Below, one piece after another: positions 1 through 5,125 of a stretch of 5,375 bases of DNA. The stretch comes from Spirochaetales bacterium. Its GTDB lineage: Bacteria; Spirochaetota; Spirochaetia; DSM-27196; SLST01. The stretch's first letter is position 1. Every line of letters starts with the position of its first letter. Made by a program: the position numbers and the translations under genes. The notes under the pieces were generated by a model. It searched no databases, was not told the origin of the DNA, and was given only the letters and a program-made list of their open reading frames with translations. The DNA lies in the NCBI GenBank assembly GCA_007130265.1, contig SLST01000581.1:1-5375 (forward strand). Direction: 5' to 3'.

Positions 1-9
1 CGCCATCAT
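1..9 (-). CDS. Start of the next operon gene (partial, possibly E3 dihydrolipoyl dehydrogenase)
   Basis: Only the first codons are inside the window. Reading the minus strand, the aceF stop TGA (8-6) overlaps an ATG (9-7), giving an ATGA junction, and a second in-frame ATG follows at once (6-4), then GCG. The SD sequence GGAGG at 17-13 lies 3 bases before the first ATG and 6 bases before the second, so the second is the better start (protein beginning Met-Ala). The overlap and SD indicate a translationally coupled gene following aceF. In many bacteria that gene is lpdA (E3), which reoxidises the lipoyl group of E2, but no E3 sequence can be seen here, so the identity is inferred from gene order only. 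Confidence 0.45.
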
Positions 10-1352
10 CGGCCTCCTTCCATCATCGCCGCGAAGGGGTCCTCGATCGCGGTCTTCAGCCAGCCGGTGAACCGGGCGCCGTCGGCGCCGTCGATCACCC
101 GGTGGTCGTACGAGAGTGAGAGCGGAAGCACCCGGCGGGGCTCGAAGCCGCGGCCCGTATGCACCGGGCGGGTGGCTGCGCGAGCGACCCCAAGGATGCC
201 CACCTGAGGAGGCAGGATGATCGGAGTGAACGAGGTCCCGCCTATGCCGCCGAGGTTCGAGATCGTGAAGGTCGCCCCCTGCATCTGATCAGGCCCAAGG
301 TCACCCTCGCGGGCCGCGCGTGCGAGCTCTCCCAGTTCGAGCGCAATCGAGGTAACGCTCTTCTGATCAGGGTCCCGGATGACCGGGACGAGCAGCCCCC
401 GGTCGGTATCGGCTGCGATACCGATCGCCACGTGCGAGTGATAGATGATCTCTCCGGCTTCTTCGTCGAGGCTCGCATTGAACCGCGGGTAGACCCGCAG
501 CGCCGTGGCGACAAGCTTGGTGAGTACCGCGGTGAGCGTGAGCTTGCCGTCGGCCTTCTCTACGCGCGGCGCGGTGCGCTCGATGAACTGCTCGACCGCC
601 GTGAGCTCAGCCTCCTCGTGCTGCGTCACGTGCGGGATCGTCTGCCAGCTCGTCGTCGTTCGTTCGGCGGTCAGGGCCCGTACGCGGGTCATCTCTTCGC
701 GCCGTTCGCCGCCGCCGCCCGGCCTGCGTGTCTCTTCGCCTCCCGCCGCGCGTCCTCCTCTGCTTTGAACGTCGCGCACATGACCTTTCACATCCTCTGC
801 GGAGATCCGTCCTCCGTCGCCGCCGCCTTCAACCTCCGTGATATCGACGCCGAGCTCGCGCGCCAGGCGACGGGTCGCCGGGCTCGCCGGGACGTCCGGC
901 GCAGAGGGCGCAGAGGGCGCAGAGGGCGCCTTCTCTTCAGACGGAGCTTCCGCTTCGTCGCGCTCGGCCGACTCCTCGCCGGCTTCGCGGGGATTCTGCT
1001 CGTGGGTCTCCTGCTTCGGCTCTTCGCCTTTGGCGGGTTCTTCGCGGGATTCCGCGTCCCGGTCCTCGTCGGCTTCCTCGTCGGCTTCCTCGTCGGTCTC
1101 CTCGTCGGTCTCCTCGTCGGTCTCCACCTTCATGATGACCTGGCCGACGGAGACCTCGTCCCCTTCGCTGACGAGGATCTCCTCGATCGTACCACCGAAG
1201 GGCGAGGGCACCTCAACCGCCGCTTTGTCCGTCTCGAACTCCACGAGATCCTGGTTCGCCTCGATCGTCTCGCCCTTCTTCACGAGGATGCCCGTGATCG
1301 TTCCCTCGCTCACGTTCTCGGCTATCTCCGGTATCCTGATTTCCTTTTGCAT
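6..1352 (-). CDS. aceF: Dihydrolipoyl acetyltransferase, E2 of pyruvate dehydrogenase complex
   Basis: E2 core enzyme (448 aa) that takes the acetyl group from E1 on a lipoyl arm and passes it to CoA; cytoplasmic. The single N-terminal lipoyl domain (about 1-77) has the lipoylation motif ETDKAAVEVPSP with Lys43. Next come a very acidic linker (about 77-140) with TDEE/ADEE repeats, an Ala-Pro-Ser hinge (143-152), an E1/E3-binding domain (about 156-190, SPATRRLARELGVD with GGRISAEDV), a Gly/Arg-rich linker, and the catalytic domain (about 220-448). The active-site motif is DHRVIDG, with His417 and Asp421; SNLGGIGG and the C-terminal fold are intact. The start is the ATG at 1352, with AGGAG 5 bases upstream and the N-terminus MQKEIRIPEIAENVSEG typical of lipoyl domains. 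The frame stays open upstream for 104 codons, but these overlap aceE and look like no protein. E. coli AceF has three lipoyl domains; this one has one. It is the second gene of the aceE operon. Confidence 0.97.
   Translation of the reverse strand: MQKEIRIPEIAENVSEGTITGILVKKGETIEANQDLVEFETDKAAVEVPSPFGGTIEEILVSEGDEVSVGQVIMKVETDEETDEETDEEADEEADEDRDAESREEPAKGEEPKQETHEQNPREAGEESAERDEAEAPSEEKAPSAPSAPSAPDVPASPATRRLARELGVDITEVEGGGDGGRISAEDVKGHVRDVQSRGGRAAGGEETRRPGGGGERREEMTRVRALTAERTTTSWQTIPHVTQHEEAELTAVEQFIERTAPRVEKADGKLTLTAVLTKLVATALRVYPRFNASLDEEAGEIIYHSHVAIGIAADTDRGLLVPVIRDPDQKSVTSIALELGELARAAREGDLGPDQMQGATFTISNLGGIGGTSFTPIILPPQVGILGVARAATRPVHTGRGFEPRRVLPLSLSYDHRVIDGADGARFTGWLKTAIEDPFAAMMEGGR
13..17 (-). 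promoter_or_regulatory. Ribosome binding site GGAGG of the gene after aceF
   Basis: The minus strand reads GAAGGAGGCCGATGATGGCG. The GGAGG lies within the last codons of aceF (Glu-Gly-Gly-Arg). It decides the start of the next gene: spacing is 6 bases to the ATG at 6-4 and only 3 bases to the ATG at 9-7. Confidence 0.6.
901..927 (-). repeat. 9-bp tandem repeat coding the Ala-Pro-Ser hinge
   Basis: The plus strand shows GCAGAGGGC three times in a row without mismatch. On the coding (minus) strand it encodes the Ala-Pro-Ser triplets of the flexible E2 hinge just before the E1/E3-binding domain. Ala/Pro-rich hinges are standard in E2 enzymes and let the lipoyl domain swing. The exact nucleotide identity of the copies points to recent replication slippage. 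Confidence 0.85.
1063..1122 (-). repeat. 12-bp tandem repeat coding the TDEE/ADEE acidic linker
   Basis: Five 12-base units on the plus strand: TCCTCGTCGGCT twice, then TCCTCGTCGGTC three times. On the coding strand they give three Thr-Asp-Glu-Glu followed by Ala-Asp-Glu-Glu and Ala-Asp-Glu-Asp, straight after the lipoyl domain of aceF. The period is a multiple of three, so gain or loss of units keeps the frame. Codons are nearly identical between units, which suggests slippage expansion and not selection for each residue. Confidence 0.9.
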
Positions 1353-1357
1353 GGTCG

Positions 1358-1362
1358 CTCCT
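1358..1362 (-). promoter_or_regulatory. Ribosome binding site AGGAG of aceF
   Basis: The minus strand reads TAGGAGCGACCATG. The AGGAG overlaps the aceE stop codon TAG and lies 5 bases before the aceF ATG. This fixes the aceF start and implies translational coupling with aceE. Confidence 0.8.
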
Positions 1363-4009
1363 ATACGTCTGCCGCGAAGATCTGCTTCGGATCGATCTCC
1401 AGCTTCTTGATCGCCTCGTTCACGGTCTTCCGATCGATCTGATCGTTGTCTGCGAGCCGACTGAGCGCCGCGACGGTGATGTGACGCTCGTCCACCTCGA
1501 AGTGGTTTCGCAGGGCCGTTCGGTTGTCGCTCTGCCCGTACCCGTCGGTTCCGAGCGCCGTGAGACCTCCGCGCACCCACGCGGCGACCGAAAGCGGAAG
1601 AGCCCGTACGTAGTCGGTCGCGGCGACCACCGGAAGGTCGTCTGAGAAGTGCCCTGCGATCCACGGGACGGAGACCTTCTTGCCGGATCGCAGTCGATTC
1701 TCTCGGTCAACCCGGATTGCGTCGTCGTAGAGTGCCTTCCAGCTCGTTGCGCTCGCGACATCGGCGCGTACGTCGAAGTCCGACTCGAGTCGCTCGGCCG
1801 CCGCCATGGCTTCCCGGAGTACGGCCCCACTGCCCACGAGGTGGACCGCAGGGTCCTTCGCTTCACGGACGCGGTAGAGGCCACGGATGATGCCCTCCTC
1901 CACGTCTCCGGGCTTGGGAGGCATGGGATACTTGTCGTTCGTCACCGTGATGTAGTACATGAGATCTTCGTCATCCCCGTACATCCGTCTTATCCCGTCG
2001 CGGACGATGGCGGAGACTTCGTAGGCGAACGTCGGGTCGTAGGCGCGGACGTTGGGAACGGTCAGTGCCATCAGATGACTGTTGCCGTCCTGGTGCTGCA
2101 ACCCCTCGCCGGGCAGCGACGTGCGACCTGAGGTGCCTCCGATCAGGAAGCCGCGCGCCCGAATATCGCCGGCGGCCCAGATCAGGTCCCCAACGCGCTG
2201 GAATCCGAACATCGAGTAGAAGAGGAAGAAGGGCACCATCGGCACCCGGTGGGTGGCATAGGCGGTACCCGCCGCGATGAACGACGATATAGATCCGGCT
2301 TCAGAGATCCCTTCTTCGAGGATGGCTCCGTCGGTCGCTTCGTTGTAGTAGAGCAGGCTCTCCTTGTCGACCGGCTCGTATTGCTGTCCGGTGTGCGAGT
2401 AGATTCCGGCGTCGCGGAAGAGCGCCTCGAGACCGAAGGTCCGCGCCTCGTCAGGGATGATCGGCACCACGTGTCTGCCGAACTCGTCGTCCGACAGGAG
2501 GTCGCCGATGAGTTGGACCGCAACCATCGTGGTGGCGACTTCCCGCTTCTCGCTTCCCTTGTCGTACTTCTCGAACGCGGCGTCGTCGGGTGCAGGCAGT
2601 TGCTCGTGCTCCGTGCGTCGCTCGGGCAGAAATCCTCCGAGCTCTTCCCTTCGTTTCCTGAGGTAGGTGATCTCCTCGCTCTCCTCGTCGGGCTTGTAGA
2701 AGGGCGCCGAGGCGATGTCGTCGTCGCTTATGGGTACGCCGAACCGGCTGCGGAAGTGACGCAACTCCTCCTCGTTCAGTTCCTTCTGCTTGTGAGTCAC
2801 GTTGCGGCCCTCTCCGGCCTCCCCCTGACCGTAGCCCTTGATCGTCTGCGCGAGTATCACCGTCGGCCGGCCCTGATGGTGCACGGCGGCATTGTAGGCG
2901 TTGTACACCTTGAGAGGGTCGTGGCCGCCACGGCGCATCTTGGCGAGTTGCTCATCCGAGTAGGTCTCGACGAGCTTCTGCAGATGCTCACTCTTCCCGA
3001 AGAACCGCTCGCGGAAGTACGCGCCTCCGGCCGCCGCGTACTTCTGGGCTTGCCCGTCAAGGACGCTGTTCATCGCCTCGATGAGCTCCCCGGACTCGTC
3101 GTGCTCGATCAGCGGATCCCAGTCGCTTCCCCAGACGACCTTGATCACGTTCCATCCGGCACCGGCAAATGCAGCCTCGAGCTCCTGGATGATCTGTCCG
3201 TTTCCGCGGACCGGCCCGTCGAGGCGCTGAAGATTGCAGTCGATGACGAACAGGAGGTTGTCGAGCTTTTCCCTGCTCGCGAGCGTGATCGCGCCCATCG
3301 ACTCCGGCTCGTCCATCTCACCGTCGCCGAGAAAGGCCCACACACGCTGATCCGAGGCCTCTATGATGCCCCGATCGGCGAGGTAGTGGTTGAACCGCGC
3401 CTGGTAGATCGCCTGAATCGACGTCAATCCCATCGATACGGTGGGAAACTGCCAGAAGTCCGGCATCAGCCGCGGGTGCGGGTAGGAGGACAGACCCTGC
3501 TCGTTCGATATCTCATGGCGAAAGTGCTCGAGGTGCTCTTCGGTGAGCCGTCCCTCGAGAAAGGCCCGTGCGTAGACGCCGGGCGACGAGTGTCCCTGAA
3601 AGTAGACGAGATCGGGACGGTGGCCGTCGCCATACCCGCGCAGGAAGTGATTGAAGGCAACCTCCCAGAGGGTGGCGGAGCTCGCGAAGCTCGAGATGTG
3701 ACCGCCGATGCCGTGGTCGTCGCGGTTGGCCTTCACGACCATTGCCATCGCGTTCCAACGGATGAGGCTCTTGATCCGCCGCTCCACGTCGCGGCTTCCC
3801 GGATACGGTTTCTCCTCGTTCCTGGGTATGGTGTTCAGGTACGGGGTTCCTCCGGGTACCGAGAAACGCACGCCGGCTCTCTGGGCCCGGGCGTGGAGCA
3901 GCGACAGAAGCTCGCGCGCGCGATCGGTCCCCTCGTGGTTGAGTACGTAATCGAGCGAGTCGATCCACTCCCGGTTCTCTATCTGTGTATGAGAATTGTT
4001 GTCAGACAC
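1361..4009 (-). CDS. aceE: Pyruvate dehydrogenase E1 component, homodimeric type
   Basis: Thiamine diphosphate (TPP) enzyme (882 aa from the chosen start; E. coli AceE is 887) that decarboxylates pyruvate and reductively acetylates the lipoyl group of E2. Numbering from the GTG at 4009: GGHISSFASSAT (His104), YFQGHSSPGVYARAF (His140), the TPP/Mg motif GDGEMDEPES (228-237) with NLQRLDGPV (Asn259), the active-site loop GRNVTHKQKELN (His406), ILEEGISEAG (Glu570, aligned from memory with the catalytic E. coli Glu571), FYSMFGFQRVGDL, and GEGLQHQDGNSH (His639). The C-terminal domain contains LGTDGYGQSDNR and is complete. All key residues are present. The start is uncertain: an in-frame ATG at 4021 adds Met-Gly-Gly-Phe but has no SD, whereas the GTG at 4009 has GGGAGG 4 bases upstream and gives a VSDNNSH N-terminus resembling the MSE start of E. 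coli AceE. It is the first gene of the operon, 8 bases before aceF. No pdhR-like regulator gene is in view. Confidence 0.97.
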   Translation of the reverse strand: MSDNNSHTQIENREWIDSLDYVLNHEGTDRARELLSLLHARAQRAGVRFSVPGGTPYLNTIPRNEEKPYPGSRDVERRIKSLIRWNAMAMVVKANRDDHGIGGHISSFASSATLWEVAFNHFLRGYGDGHRPDLVYFQGHSSPGVYARAFLEGRLTEEHLEHFRHEISNEQGLSSYPHPRLMPDFWQFPTVSMGLTSIQAIYQARFNHYLADRGIIEASDQRVWAFLGDGEMDEPESMGAITLASREKLDNLLFVIDCNLQRLDGPVRGNGQIIQELEAAFAGAGWNVIKVVWGSDWDPLIEHDESGELIEAMNSVLDGQAQKYAAAGGAYFRERFFGKSEHLQKLVETYSDEQLAKMRRGGHDPLKVYNAYNAAVHHQGRPTVILAQTIKGYGQGEAGEGRNVTHKQKELNEEELRHFRSRFGVPISDDDIASAPFYKPDEESEEITYLRKRREELGGFLPERRTEHEQLPAPDDAAFEKYDKGSEKREVATTMVAVQLIGDLLSDDEFGRHVVPIIPDEARTFGLEALFRDAGIYSHTGQQYEPVDKESLLYYNEATDGAILEEGISEAGSISSFIAAGTAYATHRVPMVPFFLFYSMFGFQRVGDLIWAAGDIRARGFLIGGTSGRTSLPGEGLQHQDGNSHLMALTVPNVRAYDPTFAYEVSAIVRDGIRRMYGDDEDLMYYITVTNDKYPMPPKPGDVEEGIIRGLYRVREAKDPAVHLVGSGAVLREAMAAAERLESDFDVRADVASATSWKALYDDAIRVDRENRLRSGKKVSVPWIAGHFSDDLPVVAATDYVRALPLSVAAWVRGGLTALGTDGYGQSDNRTALRNHFEVDERHITVAALSRLADNDQIDRKTVNEAIKKLEIDPKQIFAADV

Positions 4010-4013
4010 AAAG

Positions 4014-4019
4014 CCTCCC
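4014..4019 (-). promoter_or_regulatory. Ribosome binding site GGGAGG deciding the aceE start
   Basis: The minus strand reads ATGGGAGGCTTTGTGTCTG. The GGGAGG sits inside what would be codons 1-3 of the ATG (4021) version and 4 bases before the GTG at 4009. Nothing SD-like precedes the ATG, so the GTG start is favoured. Confidence 0.6.
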
Positions 4020-4021
4020 AT

Positions 4022-4110
4022 TACTGCGATGCAATCTGTGTACCAAGTAGCCGGTTGGGTACGGATTACCCGTTGGCATGGATCCTGCGGGGCTTCCTGC
4101 AGGGGGAGTC
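4022..4110. promoter_or_regulatory. Divergent intergenic region between aceE and the PRC-barrel gene, with inverted repeats
   Basis: About 89 bases separate the two divergent genes and must hold both promoters or their 5' leaders. There are two overlapping inverted repeats: GTACC (4040-4044) with GGTAC (4058-4062), and GGGTA (4057-4061) with TACCC (4067-4071, 5-base spacer). They share the central GGGTAC, so only one can pair at a time. They could be an operator for a dimeric regulator or chance in a short GC-rich stretch. No convincing sigma-70 -35/-10 pair was found on either strand. Confidence 0.4.
4101..4106 (+). promoter_or_regulatory. Ribosome binding site AGGGGG of the PRC-barrel gene
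   Basis: The sequence AGGGGGAGTC directly precedes the ATG at 4111. The in-frame ATG at 4078, 11 codons upstream, has no SD, so translation most likely begins at 4111. Confidence 0.6.
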
Positions 4111-4920
4111 ATGCTCATCACAACATCGAAGATCGAGCGGTCGAAAGTCATCGCAAGGGACGGGGCCATGGGCAGAGTAGACACCTTTCTCTTCGACGAA
4201 GAGCAGTGGGTCGTTCGCTACCTTGTTGTCCGCCACGGACCGCCGTTACTCAGAAGACACTCGCTCCTCTCGGTCGCGTCCGTCAGAGGTCCGGCCGGTG
4301 CCGACGATTCGGGGATCACCGTGGACCTGACCCGCAAAGAGGTGAAGCACGCTCCTTCGGCTGATCTCGCCCGTCCCGTTTCGCGCCGCAAGGAAGAGCA
4401 GTTTCATCGTTACTATAAGATCCCCGTCTACTGGGGGGGATCCGGGCTCTGGGGATCGGCGATGACCCCTATGGAGGCGGGGACCGTGACCTATGAGCCT
4501 GAGTCGCAGACCGAACCGATCGGCGCTCGCGAGGATGAGTACCACCTGCGAAGCACCCGCGAGGTAGAGGGCTATCGGGTGGAGACGGCGGACGCGGAGG
4601 CGGGCGACGGCAAGGCCGGCAGCGCCGGCGACCGGGGCGTCGGCACGGTAGGGGGCTTCCTGATCGAAGACGCCACGTGGGCGGTTCGGTACCTTCGCAT
4701 CGATCCCCATGAGTCGCTCGGCGGAGGGCGCCTCTATGTGTCCCCCCGCTGGGTCGGAGAGTTCTCATGGATCGAGAACAAGATGACGCTGGAGATGCAA
4801 AGCTCCCGGCTTCGGGAAATCCCGACCTTTGGCGTGCAGGAGACGCTGAGCCGGAATGAGGAGGAGCAGCTTCACGGCTTCTTCGAGAAACCCGGCTACT
4901 GGGAGGAGGAGTCACGATGA
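4111..4920 (+). CDS. Tandem PRC-barrel domain protein
   Basis: Protein of 269 aa built from two similar halves, with no signal peptide or membrane segment, so probably cytoplasmic. Half 1 (about 1-108) has the PRC-barrel pattern VIARDGAMGRVDTFLFDEE and VVRYLVV; half 2 (about 146-264) has LRSTREVEGYRVETAD, VGTVGGFLIED, WAVRYLRID and YVSPRWV. Each half ends with a matching motif: EEQFHRYYKIPVYW (95-108) and EEQLHGFFEKPGYW (251-264), which supports an internal duplication. The second half has an extra Gly/Ala/Asp-rich loop (about 161-176) where the first has the short turn RDGAMG. PRC-barrels are small beta-barrel modules found in photosynthetic reaction centre subunit H, in RimM and in many stress-associated proteins of unknown role; they bind partner proteins or surfaces and are not known enzymes. 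The exact function here is unknown. The gene ends in an ATGA overlap with a strong SD, so it once had a coupled downstream gene. The alternative start at 4078 would give 280 aa. Confidence 0.85.
   Translation: MLITTSKIERSKVIARDGAMGRVDTFLFDEEQWVVRYLVVRHGPPLLRRHSLLSVASVRGPAGADDSGITVDLTRKEVKHAPSADLARPVSRRKEEQFHRYYKIPVYWGGSGLWGSAMTPMEAGTVTYEPESQTEPIGAREDEYHLRSTREVEGYRVETADAEAGDGKAGSAGDRGVGTVGGFLIEDATWAVRYLRIDPHESLGGGRLYVSPRWVGEFSWIENKMTLEMQSSRLREIPTFGVQETLSRNEEEQLHGFFEKPGYWEEESR
4591..4638 (+). other. Low-complexity loop insertion in the second PRC-barrel repeat
   Basis: Codons 161-176 encode DAEAGDGKAGSAGDRG, where the first repeat has only a short turn. The DNA is almost pure GC and contains the palindrome GCCGGC twice (4615-4620 and 4624-4629). 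It looks like a local expansion in a surface loop that leaves the barrel strands on both sides intact. Confidence 0.55.
4904..4909 (+). promoter_or_regulatory. Strong SD AGGAGG before the ATGA junction at the PRC-barrel gene end
   Basis: AGGAGG lies 7 bases before the ATG at 4917, which overlaps the PRC-barrel stop (ATGA, 4917-4920). This is an ideal initiation site, yet the frame it opens codes only for MTDELDRHSR and stops at 4947-4949. The site is best read as the surviving start of a now-broken coupled gene. Confidence 0.65.
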
Positions 4921-5016
4921 CGGACGAGCTCGATCGTCATTCTCGTTGACGACGGTCTGGCAACCGGAGCGAGTGTGGAAGCCGCAGTCGATGCGGCCGG
5001 TGCAGCTCGGGCCCGC
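4917..5016 (+). pseudogene. Remnant of a phosphoribosyltransferase gene
   Basis: In the frame starting at 4921 the DNA codes for SSIVILVDDGLATGASVEAA (4927-4986), followed by VDAAGAARAR. This is the PRPP-binding loop signature of type I phosphoribosyltransferases (hydrophobic strand, Val-Asp-Asp-Gly-x-Ala-Thr-Gly-Ala) and the start of the helix after it. In intact enzymes this motif lies about 100 or more residues from the N-terminus. Here only six codons separate it from the well-placed ATG at 4917, and it is in a different frame from that ATG. After about 5016 no frame continues the fold. The simplest reading is a gene that followed the PRC-barrel gene and lost most of its N-terminal and C-terminal parts. 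A sequencing error alone cannot explain the missing parts. It is unlikely to make a working protein. Confidence 0.65.
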
Positions 5017-5022
5017 GACTCC

Positions 5023-5040
5023 TCCTGCGGATCCTGCGGA
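5023..5040 (+). repeat. 9-bp direct repeat TCCTGCGGA x2
   Basis: Two perfect adjacent copies (5023-5031 and 5032-5040) lie just after the phosphoribosyltransferase remnant. They may be a slippage scar or chance; no function is suggested. Confidence 0.6.
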
Positions 5041-5077
5041 CCGCTCGATAGACCGTTCGGCCTATGGCTCGCGGATG

Positions 5078-5094
5078 CAGCCTTCCGTAGGCTG
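5078..5094 (+). repeat. Short inverted repeat CAGCCT-tccgt-AGGCTG
   Basis: A perfect 6-base stem with a 5-base loop, 31 bases before the ATG of the membrane protein gene. No T-run follows, so it is not a standard intrinsic terminator. It could be a weak hairpin in the leader of the next gene or chance. Confidence 0.4.
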
Positions 5095-5113
5095 GAGTGG
5101 GCGGTTTCAGGAC

Positions 5114-5120
5114 AAGGGGG
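5114..5120 (+). promoter_or_regulatory. Ribosome binding site AAGGGGG of the membrane protein gene
   Basis: AAGGGGG lies 5 bases before the ATG at 5126. It favours this start over in-frame ATGs further upstream (5075 and 4991), which have no SD and would add a hydrophilic stretch unlike a membrane protein N-terminus. Confidence 0.6.
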
Positions 5121-5125
5121 CAATC

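Noticed and set aside
159..1442. A 427-codon open frame on the plus strand opposite aceF, with a membrane-like Leu/Val/Gly stretch
   Set aside because: The hydrophobic stretch is simply the complement of the Thr-Asp-Glu-Glu repeats of aceF. No SD-supported start or family match is visible.
1353..1664. A 104-residue N-terminal extension of aceF
   Set aside because: It overlaps the conserved C-terminus of aceE in another frame, is Arg-rich and without domain character, while the ATG at 1352 has a good SD and a canonical lipoyl-domain start.
2249..4180. A 643-codon open frame on the plus strand opposite aceE
   Set aside because: It lies fully antisense to a gene with clear family motifs. Its translation shows no recognisable domain. 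Long antisense frames are expected from the codon bias of GC-rich genes.
4946..4951. TTGACG as a -35 box for the membrane protein gene
   Set aside because: It is part of the Val-Asp-Asp codons of the phosphoribosyltransferase remnant and has no -10 box at the right distance.
4918..4989. Stop-codon readthrough joining the PRC-barrel protein to the phosphoribosyltransferase motif, which share a frame
   Set aside because: The shared frame has a one-in-three chance, the fold after the motif is incomplete, and the ATGA with strong SD is better explained as the start of a separate, now broken gene.
5078..5094. Intrinsic terminator between the PRC-barrel gene and the membrane protein gene
   Set aside because: The stem is only 6 bases and no run of T follows on either side.
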